In this document: positions 6,381 to 13,644 of the stretch, piece after piece
How positions within the stretch are numbered: the first letter of the stretch is position 1
How the letters are laid out: each line of letters opens with the position of its first letter
Assembly (NCBI GenBank): GCA_036518955.1
Contig: DATDMG010000158.1
Span: forward strand, 1 to 14,793
Reading direction: 5' to 3'
From: DATDMG01 sp036518955
Lineage (GTDB): Bacteria; Actinomycetota; Actinomycetes; Actinomycetales; Kineosporiaceae
DNA: 14,793 nt
Made by a program: the position numbers and the translations under genes
Notes under the pieces: generated by a model
Seen by the model: only the letters and a program-made list of their open reading frames with translations
Databases searched by the model: none
Told to the model about the DNA's origin: nothing

Positions 6381-7727
6381 TCAGCGCCCTCCGCGTGCGA
6401 TCGCGTGCCAGAAGGCGTCGGCGATCTCCGGATGGCAGATGTCGCTGTGCGCGCCGCCGATGCCGCTACCGCTCGCGATCACGGCATCGGCGTCCAGGTT
6501 GTAGATCACGCCAGCCCGCAGCGGCTTGCTCGGGTCGAGCCGTGTCACGTCCTCGTCCACGAGCTCGACTCCTGATCCGCGGACGCCGAACGTGCCGATC
6601 CCGCCGTACACCGGCAGCCCGTCGTCCGCGTACGCGACGTCGCCTCGGGCACTCGCCCCCAGCGGGTAGAACACCCGGACGGCGCGGTCGTGCCGGGACG
6701 TCGTCACGAGCGTCGGTCCGTCGACGAGACGATCACGCACCAGGCCGTGGAAGTAGCCCGAGCGCCCGCGTTGAGCGGGGATGTCACCGCAGAAGGACCA
6801 CAGCGACATCGCTCCCTGCAGCAGGACGAGGGTCTGCACCGGCCGCGCCGAACCACCGACCGCCGCCGACGCGACGATGCACCCGAAGCTGTGGCCCGCG
6901 ACATGAACGCGCATCGAGGCGTCCCCTGCAGCGCGCAGCTCGCGAAGGAGCCGCGCGGCCGAGCCCTCACCGAAGGCGAGTGCCCTGCTCTTCATGGCCC
7001 AGAACGAGAGCACCCGCAACGGTGCCAGCACACCGCCGCTCACCCAGGCGCCGTACGACACCTGGTCGGCGATGTCGGCGAGCAGTGCGGCCTGGTACGC
7101 CTCTTCGGCGTCGAAGGGTTGACGGTCGTCACCCGGTCGGGCTCCCGGCCCCGCCGACTCGACGCCGAGGGCGGCGTCCAACTCGGCATACGCGGCGCTG
7201 ACCTCGTCGGGCAGCGTCGGCGGGGCGGCGTCGCGCCGGGCGGCGTCGAGGATGGTGGCCAGCGCCTGCCGGACGGCGATCCCGTCACCGAACCGGTCGG
7301 CGTACTCGTCGGTGAGCCGCCGTTGCCAGTCGTCCTCGCTGTCGGTCGTGCCGTTGGCGCTCGCACCGTTGTCGCTGGACACGCCGTACGAGGTGCTCCC
7401 TGGATCGCCGTCCGCCCACGCCTTGCTCGGCCAGTGCACACCGACCAGCAGCGGGCGGAAGCCGCCCTCGCCTGCGACGAGCCGCTCGCGGTCGGCATTG
7501 CGCGCGGCCATCGTGTCGACCCAGTGCCCGTACTGCTCGATCGCGTCGTCCATGCCCGCGTTCCAGCCGTGGCTGAAGAACAAGAGGTCGGTCGGCGCGT
7601 CCGTGCCGACCCCACTGATCGCCGCGAAGCTCGACGGCCCGTCCCGGGTCGCCCGCTCGAGGCCCTTCGCGTCGTAGCTCACCAGGTGGTACGGGACGTC
7701 GTGCTCGGGCGAGTGCTGGAGCGACAT
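6381..7727 (-). CDS. Alpha/beta-fold serine hydrolase, last gene of the conflict operon
   Basis: A 448-aa protein with the nucleophile elbow HVAGHSFGCIVASAAVGG, placing Ser280 as the nucleophile. An oxyanion-type HG motif lies in LLFFSHGWNAG (residues 48-58). His427 in GIGGAHSDICHP is the likely catalytic histidine, and Asp347 in TSRHDRAVRVF is a candidate acid. A long insert (about residues 105-235), rich in charged residues, separates the first strands from the elbow. No signal peptide is seen, so it is predicted to be cytosolic. The start at ATG 7727 is fixed by AGGGAGG (7740-7734) with a 6-nt spacer. It begins 2 nt after the stop of the C25-like gene. The exact substrate (lipid, ester or peptide) cannot be read from sequence. 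It could be an effector or a cleavage target of the peptidases. Confidence 0.8.
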   Translation of the reverse strand: MSLQHSPEHDVPYHLVSYDAKGLERATRDGPSSFAAISGVGTDAPTDLLFFSHGWNAGMDDAIEQYGHWVDTMAARNADRERLVAGEGGFRPLLVGVHWPSKAWADGDPGSTSYGVSSDNGASANGTTDSEDDWQRRLTDEYADRFGDGIAVRQALATILDAARRDAAPPTLPDEVSAAYAELDAALGVESAGPGARPGDDRQPFDAEEAYQAALLADIADQVSYGAWVSGGVLAPLRVLSFWAMKSRALAFGEGSAARLLRELRAAGDASMRVHVAGHSFGCIVASAAVGGSARPVQTLVLLQGAMSLWSFCGDIPAQRGRSGYFHGLVRDRLVDGPTLVTTSRHDRAVRVFYPLGASARGDVAYADDGLPVYGGIGTFGVRGSGVELVDEDVTRLDPSKPLRAGVIYNLDADAVIASGSGIGGAHSDICHPEIADAFWHAIARGGR

Positions 7728-7729
7728 TC

Positions 7730-9166
7730 TCAACCTCCCTGGCCGGCGGGCAACCGCACCGCCGGGTCGCCGACCACCACGAAGTTGCGGGCGTCGTTGG
7801 CGGCCAGCCACAGCTGGGTCAGCTCGCGGTCGTCAATCACGTAGCCCTCGGCCCGGGCGCGGTGCAGGAGGGTCGCGAGGTCCGTGGCCGCGGTGGCGTA
7901 CCTCGCGCTGATGTATTCCGTCGCCAGGCCGAGCGGGGCACCGCTCAGCAGTGCCTTGATGCTCGTTGAGAACGGCAGGATCCGTGGCTGCAGGCTCTTC
8001 CACAGGAAGCTGCAGTTCCAGGCCCGGTCGACGTGCCCGACGAAGGCCAGGCAGCCGCCCTTCGGATGCCGGAGGAGGGCCTGCGGCAACCGGGCCACGA
8101 ACGGCGGGTCGGCGGACGCCGCCGCGGCGGGCGCCCCGACGAAGTCCGTCGTCCGAGGCGTGCCGGCGCTGTAGCAGCCGAAGCTGAAGACGATGCCGGC
8201 GGAGACCGGGACCGCGGAGTCGAGGTCGCCCCCCGCGAGGTACCGGTCCCGCCCGAGCGGGCCGGGCCGCTCGGTGGGGCCGGCCCACTCCTGGCACAGC
8301 AGGGCTCCTTGCAGCTCCCGCTGCTGAGGTCCCGCCGTCCCCAGGCCGTGGGTCGCGGTGAAGAGGACGTCCGTCCTCGACGGTCCGCTGACGAGCTCAC
8401 CGAGCCGGGCACGGGTCGCCTGCTCCCCGATGTCCGATCCAACCGTCGCGGCCGCGGCGAGGTCGTCGGCCAGCGGCGCGGCGAGCCGCGACGCGCTCAA
8501 CGCCGTCGGCAGGTCACCGGGGTTGCGCGGTGCGAAGACCTGGACACGCGGCCCCTGACCCGCAGGGCGCTGGGCCCCCTCGGCCGCGACCACATTCTGC
8601 GCGTACTGCGCGTATTCCTCGATGGTGTCGAAGTTCAGCCGTCCGACCCCGTACTGGACGTCGAGCTGGTACTGCATCTCGTACGACAGACGGGCGGGGT
8701 CGCCGACGAGCAGCAGGTAGTAGGGCAGGTCGCGGGGGTCGACGACGTCCATGGCGGCGACCTGGTGCCGGATCAGGAAGCTCTGCTTCCCCTCGCCGGC
8801 GTGAACCCCGTCGTCCGGCCCCTTGAGCAACCGGAACAGCTCGCCGGCCTGCCCGGCGCGCAACTCGCACAGCGGCGCCAGTGCCTCGAGTACGTCGTCG
8901 CCCACGTCGTCTGCGGCGACCAGCCCCCAGCCCACCTGATCGAGGTGGAGCGGATCGCGGCCGTGGACGACGGCGAGATGGTCCTCGCGGTCGGCCTGCG
9001 CGCGTGCGCGCAGTTCGGCGGTCTGGCGGCCTGGCTGTGACGTTCCGCTGATCACCTCGACGACTACGTCCAAGGGCGCCGGAGGGAAGAGATAACCACC
9101 GGTCTCCAGGTCGACGCCGTTGAAGACGAGCTGGTCGCCCGGGCCGTCGGGAAGGTCGGTGGTCAT
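7730..9166 (-). CDS. C25/caspase-like (clan CD) cysteine peptidase
   Basis: A 478-aa protein resembling the gingipain-like C25 family within the caspase clan. The family block PYYLLLVGDPARLSYEMQYQ, LDVQYGVGRLNFDTIEEYAQ lies at residues 148-187. The predicted catalytic His273 follows a hydrophobic strand in VLFTATHGLG, and Cys331 does so in GIVFSFGCYSAGTP, the typical spacing for clan CD. A further conserved-looking block, LAFVGHVDRAWNCSF, follows at 373-387. The C-terminus ends with NFVVVGDPAVRLP. There is no signal peptide or membrane segment, unlike secreted gingipains, so it is likely to act inside the cell. Its ATG overlaps the stop of the STAND gene (ATGA, 9166-9163), implying coupled translation. 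It is a separate protease from the CHAT domain two genes upstream. Confidence 0.8.
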   Translation of the reverse strand: MTTDLPDGPGDQLVFNGVDLETGGYLFPPAPLDVVVEVISGTSQPGRQTAELRARAQADREDHLAVVHGRDPLHLDQVGWGLVAADDVGDDVLEALAPLCELRAGQAGELFRLLKGPDDGVHAGEGKQSFLIRHQVAAMDVVDPRDLPYYLLLVGDPARLSYEMQYQLDVQYGVGRLNFDTIEEYAQYAQNVVAAEGAQRPAGQGPRVQVFAPRNPGDLPTALSASRLAAPLADDLAAAATVGSDIGEQATRARLGELVSGPSRTDVLFTATHGLGTAGPQQRELQGALLCQEWAGPTERPGPLGRDRYLAGGDLDSAVPVSAGIVFSFGCYSAGTPRTTDFVGAPAAAASADPPFVARLPQALLRHPKGGCLAFVGHVDRAWNCSFLWKSLQPRILPFSTSIKALLSGAPLGLATEYISARYATAATDLATLLHRARAEGYVIDDRELTQLWLAANDARNFVVVGDPAVRLPAGQGG

Positions 9167-10647
9167 GGCCGGAGCAGCAGAACGATGAGAACGATGATCA
9201 CGACAGCCTCAGCGACGGCCAGGACCGCGAGCACGCCCGCCATAGTCCTCGTCGCGCGGAGCCGGACGCGAATGCCCTGCTGCCGGATCTCCTTCTCCCA
9301 CGCGTCCAGATAGTCGCGCTCCAACGGCGTCAGCTCCTCCTCCGTGACCACGGGGAGCGACGTCGCCTGCGGAAGAGAGGCGGGCCGACGACCGCCATGA
9401 TCCCAGTTGTAGGCGTCGACCTGCCACGGCTGGAGGCCTCGCCTGCGCCACGCTTGGTTGCTTGCGAGGACAGGTCGCACCAGCCGGTCGTGGGACAGCT
9501 CGTACCAGATCGTGCTGGCGCGGACGTCGCCACGGATCAGATAGCCGTCCTGCAGCAGGGTGAGCACCCGATCCGGCTCCTTGACGGCCGGGCGTTGGGT
9601 GGTCTGGCTGCGGAAATGGTCCTTCGTGATGAGTTGCGTCTCGACCCAGTCCCGAATGTTGCGCTCGTCGGCGCCTGTCTCTGTCACGACGCCACCCACG
9701 GTGTCGCCGAAGAAGCGGGTCAAAGCCGTGTCGACGTCGGCGTGGCGCTCGACGTCGGTGAGCTCGATGGTTGTGAACCCGGGGCGCTCGTCACGCACGT
9801 GTTTCCACAGCTGTCGGCAGACCACCTGGACCTGGACCGGCTCGACGTAGGGCGCCTCCCGGATCTCGACCCGCATGTCCGGGCGGTGCACCTGCGTGTG
9901 AGCGAGCTTCTTGAATAACAGGTCGGACGCCTCGTCCGTGAATGTAACGCCTTGCTCCCCGGCGGGTACCTGCATCGCGAGTTTGGCGTCGTCTCGTTCC
10001 AGCAGGTCGAGTCGGTAACGGGACTCCAGCATGCCAGGTAGGTGCGGCAGGTAGCGATCCAGCCCCCCCATGTAGTCCTCGCGCATCGAGAACAGTGCCC
10101 ACACGGGTTCGGTCGTCAGCATCTCGCCCAGCTGAGCGAAGAATTCGTCCTGCCCGGCCCAGTCGGTGGGATTGAGGATCAACACTTCCTCGAGTTGGTC
10201 GAAGATGAGAACCGTGCTCTGCAGTCGGTTCCTGCGCGCGCTGTCCTCGCCGTCGTGCCGCCCTGCGGCCCAGAGCTTGACGGCGTCGGCCAGGGCGGTG
10301 TCCAGCGGCGGGGGAGGGATCTTGGATCCGGTGAAGAGATATGTGATCACGCTCTGGACATAGGGGTTGACGCCGTCACCCGGTCCGGGGTCGTTGACCC
10401 GGAGCCGCGGTGTGGTATGGAATCCGCGGGTCTCCAGCAGCGGCACCACCGCGGCCTCAATCAGTGAGCTCTTGCCGGCACCGGAGGGCGAGTGGAGCAG
10501 GACGACACGATCGGCAATGACGCGGTCGGTCAGCTGCCTTGCCTCGCGGCTGCGGTTGGGTAGGCGCTCGCCGCGGCCGAACTCGCGTGGACCTCGGTAC
10601 GGATTATTCTTGTGCACCGCGACCTTCGGCGCCGTCTCGGCGGTCAT
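9163..10647 (-). CDS. Membrane-anchored STAND-type (nSTAND1-like) ATPase
   Basis: A 494-aa protein opening with NPYRGPREFGRGERLPNRSR, the NPYxGLxxF-type entry of nSTAND1 NTPases. Walker A is HSPSGAGKSS (52-61, Lys59), Walker B is TVLIFDQLEEV (145-155), and an FSMREDYMGGLDRY sensor-like block lies at 186-199. The winged-helix end carries WYELSHDRLVRPV (381-393). Family members usually continue into long WD40 or TPR repeats. Here the protein instead ends in a basic linker and one hydrophobic helix (469-492, MAGVLAVLAVAEAVVIIVLI) with a 2-residue tail, so it should be a tail-anchored membrane protein facing the cytosol. Its ATG overlaps the CHAT-SIR2 stop (ATGA, 10647-10644). It probably acts as the nucleotide-dependent switch of the operon. 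Confidence 0.88.
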   Translation of the reverse strand: MTAETAPKVAVHKNNPYRGPREFGRGERLPNRSREARQLTDRVIADRVVLLHSPSGAGKSSLIEAAVVPLLETRGFHTTPRLRVNDPGPGDGVNPYVQSVITYLFTGSKIPPPPLDTALADAVKLWAAGRHDGEDSARRNRLQSTVLIFDQLEEVLILNPTDWAGQDEFFAQLGEMLTTEPVWALFSMREDYMGGLDRYLPHLPGMLESRYRLDLLERDDAKLAMQVPAGEQGVTFTDEASDLLFKKLAHTQVHRPDMRVEIREAPYVEPVQVQVVCRQLWKHVRDERPGFTTIELTDVERHADVDTALTRFFGDTVGGVVTETGADERNIRDWVETQLITKDHFRSQTTQRPAVKEPDRVLTLLQDGYLIRGDVRASTIWYELSHDRLVRPVLASNQAWRRRGLQPWQVDAYNWDHGGRRPASLPQATSLPVVTEEELTPLERDYLDAWEKEIRQQGIRVRLRATRTMAGVLAVLAVAEAVVIIVLIVLLLRP

Positions 10648-12737
10648 GTTTCGATCCCCAGCCGCCGTCGGTACTCGTCCAGGAACGCCCTGGTGTCGGC
10701 CCAGTAGACTCCGACGTTCGCGCTCTTGAAGTAGGACTCGAGATAGTCCTGCGCCGCCTCGGGTTCCACGTCGTGCCCGCCGGGGTTGACTTGGACGCCC
10801 ACGTGGATGTGCTCCGCCAGCAGGTTGCTACTCGACGGGATGCTCTTGATGCCCTCGAACACCGTCCGGAACTCCCAGTCCTCCAAGTGATAGCCGAGGA
10901 AGAGCAGGTCCTGATCGACCAGCGAGTAGCGCACGATGTCGGGAACCAGACCCTTTTTCGCGACCCAGGCCGTCAGCCACTCGAGGTAGTCCTCTTCAGC
11001 GAGCACGAGCGACAGCGGGTCTTCAGCGCGCCCGAACAGGTGGTAGACCAGCGGGCGTTCCTTCGTGGGCTCCGCCACCAGCTTGGTGACCGGCCACCTC
11101 CGCCGATCCGTCCACGGGAAGAACATGGTCGTGGGCTTCTTTCCGTTGTGCTTCAGGGCCTGCTCGAGCAGGCCCGTCCAGTTCGTCGTGATGAAGAGTG
11201 GGGCGGGGATAGTGGCCAGCACGCGGTAGGCGTTCCCCGGGTCGTCCTGGAGCTGCCTCAGCCCCGCCTTCATGGTCGACTCACCTGGCTTCGCTTGGGG
11301 ATCGAGGCCGTGGAACGGGTCCGCGGGATCGCCGGCCGCGTTCTTGATGCGTTCGGCGATCTCCTCCTGCAGGTAGACCTCGAGCTGGTTCGCCACCGCG
11401 CTAGAGGAGTGATGCTGAACCCGCAGGTACTGAGCCACCTTGGCGAGGTCCTCCCGATTGTGGGTGAGCACCGGCAGCTGCCACTGCACGGTCCAGCTCT
11501 CGGCGATGGTCTCCCGGGACCCCAGAAGCTCGTCGGACATGCCGGGCCCGAGCACGGGTGTGAGGTTGCCCGTCTTGTGCGACGCCGCCAAGGCGCTCCA
11601 CAACAGCTCGCCGTTGCCCGTGAACTCGGCCTTGAAATAGCTGCGCCCGCTCCTCAGCCGCGAGAACAGGACGGGCACCCACCAGTCGTCGCGATCGTTC
11701 TCCCGCAGGCGTCGCCGAGCAGCGGCGACGGATCGGTCGATGAGGCCGTCGTTCTTCATCTCGGCGAAGAATGTCTCACTGAACAGCCGTGCCGTCTCCA
11801 TCGTCACGTCACCCTGCATGGCGATCACGGTGGCCACGCCGGCCGCCGCCAGACGCGGCCCCAGGCCTGCGAGAACTCCGTCGTCCGTCGACATCAGCAC
11901 TCCGCCCGGCCCGCCCGACTGGCATGAGTTCAGCACGACGAGGGTCGGACGGACGGGGAGCGCCGAAACGACCTCTTGCAGGCGACGCCCGTCGACCGCG
12001 TCCGCGTTGCCGTTTTCGTCCTCGAGGTAGAGCAGGGGGACGTCGGTGAGCAACGCCCCGTGGCAGACGAGGTAGAGGATATCGACCTGCTGTTCGGCCT
12101 CCCCCAGCCGTCGAATCACGTTGGCGAGCGTCGCCTTCCCCCCGCTCACGAGGTATTCGGTCTGGAAGCCCTTGAGTGCCGCCTCGGCGATGCTCTTCTC
12201 CAGGTCCACCTTCACGGGTGCGAGCTTGCGGCCCCGCGGCCGGAGGCCCTCCTCTTGAAGTTCCCGAGGATTGGCGATGACGACGAGGGCACGGGTGGCC
12301 TGACGCGATCGCCAGGGAACGACCCGGTAGCCGGGGTCCGTCAGATACCGAGAGAAGAGGACGTCCGCGCTCGTGGTGAGGGGGTGCCCAGTGTCGGGAT
12401 CTTGCAGAAGCTCCCACCGGATGGTGTGTAGCGACGGCGGGCCGTCCACCCTGAGCCGGAGGTGCAGAGGAACGTTGGGGGCCCTCTTGCGGCTGTCGCT
12501 GTAGAACTTCGCCACCTTCGGGTGGTCGAAGATGAGCCTCGTCACGATCTGGGCGTACTCGTCCGCGCTGTAAGCGCTATCGTGGAACTGTTTCAGGTCG
12601 ACCGCGATGGGATCGTCATCGTGACCCAAGATGTCGATGTTCTGGTCGGATCTCGCGAAGCGCAGTTCGACGTCCAGCGCCTGACGGGCCTCGATCCAGC
12701 GGAGTCCGATGTCAAGTTCTGCATCTGGACCTGCCAC
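10644..12737 (-). CDS. CHAT protease-SIR2-like fusion protein
   Basis: A 697-aa first gene of the operon. Residues 1-150 form the N-terminal region common before CHAT domains (SLHTIRWELLQDP, VLFSRYL). The CHAT peptidase covers about 148-362, with predicted catalytic His226 in LYLVCHGALL and Cys272 in LVVLNSCQSGG. These are followed by AGVATVIAMQGDVTMETARL. A SIR2-like domain covers about 390-650: VLGPGMS (395-401) sits where GAGxS is expected, then ITTNWTGLLE (Asn519), VYHLFGR (His566), EEDYLEWL and LLFLGYHLEDWEFR. Asn and His, needed for NAD hydrolysis in SIR2 effectors, are kept; the usual Asp after TTNx is Thr. The GTG start 12737 is preceded by AGGGGG with a 4-nt spacer. It should combine proteolysis with NAD+ cleavage or binding. 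Confidence 0.88.
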   Translation of the reverse strand: MAGPDAELDIGLRWIEARQALDVELRFARSDQNIDILGHDDDPIAVDLKQFHDSAYSADEYAQIVTRLIFDHPKVAKFYSDSRKRAPNVPLHLRLRVDGPPSLHTIRWELLQDPDTGHPLTTSADVLFSRYLTDPGYRVVPWRSRQATRALVVIANPRELQEEGLRPRGRKLAPVKVDLEKSIAEAALKGFQTEYLVSGGKATLANVIRRLGEAEQQVDILYLVCHGALLTDVPLLYLEDENGNADAVDGRRLQEVVSALPVRPTLVVLNSCQSGGPGGVLMSTDDGVLAGLGPRLAAAGVATVIAMQGDVTMETARLFSETFFAEMKNDGLIDRSVAAARRRLRENDRDDWWVPVLFSRLRSGRSYFKAEFTGNGELLWSALAASHKTGNLTPVLGPGMSDELLGSRETIAESWTVQWQLPVLTHNREDLAKVAQYLRVQHHSSSAVANQLEVYLQEEIAERIKNAAGDPADPFHGLDPQAKPGESTMKAGLRQLQDDPGNAYRVLATIPAPLFITTNWTGLLEQALKHNGKKPTTMFFPWTDRRRWPVTKLVAEPTKERPLVYHLFGRAEDPLSLVLAEEDYLEWLTAWVAKKGLVPDIVRYSLVDQDLLFLGYHLEDWEFRTVFEGIKSIPSSSNLLAEHIHVGVQVNPGGHDVEPEAAQDYLESYFKSANVGVYWADTRAFLDEYRRRLGIET

Positions 12738-13049
12738 GACGCCCCCTAAGAGCCGTCGGCCGCACTCGACCGGATGGTCGAGAAACCATTGTCTACCTTA
12801 ACGCTGTCGATGACCAGGGTCGGACGGGCTGGCTGTACGGCATCGACGATGCACATCGCGACCACCCCGCCGACCGTAGACCTGAAACTTTCACCGGTGT
12901 GACAGGGGTGGCCTCCGGGATGCCGACCCAGGCTTTGTGATCATGGTTCCGTTCGGTGGGCAGGGAGGTGGACCGACTGTCGCGTCGGTGGCGCCGGGTT
13001 CCACGTGCCGGGGTGCTCTGCTGGGTCGTCGGGACGGTGGGGGTCTGGG
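12738..13049. other. Operon upstream region
   Basis: About 310 bases upstream of the CHAT-SIR2 start, expected to carry the operon promoter on the minus strand. An AT-richer patch around 12785-12800 (minus-strand gttaaggtagacaat) contains TAAGGT, a possible -10, but no good -35 at the right distance. A minus-strand frame reads PTLVIDSVKVDNGF near 12800, faintly like the first-Asp motif of IS5-type transposases. It is too short and imperfect to annotate. Confidence 0.35.
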
Positions 13050-13213
13050 TCAGGTCGGGATCGGCAGGTGCTTGACGGTCTGCCAGGCGGTGGTGAGGTC
13101 TGGGGTCCAGGGCCGGTCGGCGGGCAGGTGCAGCCAGGTCTTGCGCTGTCCGTAGGTGATGCGGCCGGGACCTCGAAGGGTCGGAGCCGGAGGGTGGCGA
13201 TCAAGGCCTTGCG
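13050..13213 (-). pseudogene. Transposase C-terminal remnant (IS1380-like), frameshifted
   Basis: On the minus strand RKALIATLRLRPFEVP (13213-13166) continues in a second frame as GRITYGQRKTWLHLPADRPW, then TPDLTTAWQTVKHLPIP, to a stop at 13050. Joined at about 13166 the two parts match the usual end of IS1380-type DDE transposases: an R-L-F-x-V-P-x-R-x stretch, an LHLP(A)xxPW motif and a short helical tail. The remaining transposase is absent or unrecognisable upstream (13214-13340). A frameshift and truncation make it non-functional. Family assignment is moderate, since only about 50 residues remain. Confidence 0.45.
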
Positions 13214-13644
13214 CAGGTCGCCGTCCCCGACCAGTTCCAGCCCGGCGGCCCATGAAGTATGTGCCGCACGGAAGCGGTGCACCTTCGCCGACACGGTTAT
13301 GATCTTCGCAAATCGCATCGTGTCTGGTCAGGTGCACGTCTTCCGGTATTGATGACCGCTACGCCCCGGCGTGTCGCCGACTCACACCTCGCCTGCAGGG
13401 CTCTCGCCTGCAGGGTCTCGCTCGACACCACGCCTGGCTCCTGGTGCGGCCCGACCGCGACCTACCCTGCGATCGTATGACCTTCATCACACTGGGCCGG
13501 ACCACCAGCCCTTCGGCCGCAGCCGGAGGGCGCCCCGTAGGACAAGCGTACCCAAAGGAGCCAATCACTTACTGTCCGTCGCTATGGTGACAGGCGGGCA
13601 ACGTTTCGTGCTCGTTCTGCAACCAGTGGACGGCAGGTGACCAG
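13214..13644. other. Non-coding region before the phosphatase gene
   Basis: About 430 bases without a supported gene. It contains a short tandem duplication at 13388-13415, an orphan AAAGGAG at 13553-13559, and a possible 18-codon ORF (13584-13640) ending five bases before the phosphatase start. No clear promoter hexamers were identified. Confidence 0.4.
13388..13415. repeat. Two copies of a 13-bp direct repeat
   Basis: The 13-mer ctcgcctgcaggg occurs at 13388-13400 and 13403-13415, a period of 15 bases. It is probably a local slippage duplication in non-coding sequence. Confidence 0.6.

Noticed and set aside
6221..9040. Long plus-strand ORFs (6221-7201, 6690-7844, 8033-9040) opposite the operon
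   Set aside because: They are antisense shadows of the hydrolase and C25-like genes, which have catalytic motifs and ribosome binding sites.
10539..11927. Plus-strand 462-aa ORF
   Set aside because: It is antisense to the STAND and CHAT-SIR2 genes and shows no domain motif; GC-rich coding DNA often leaves the opposite strand open.
12750..12900. Minus-strand frame PTLVIDSVKVDNGF as an IS5-type transposase fragment
   Set aside because: Only about 14 residues resemble the motif and it ends in a stop just before the CHAT-SIR2 gene; too short to support.
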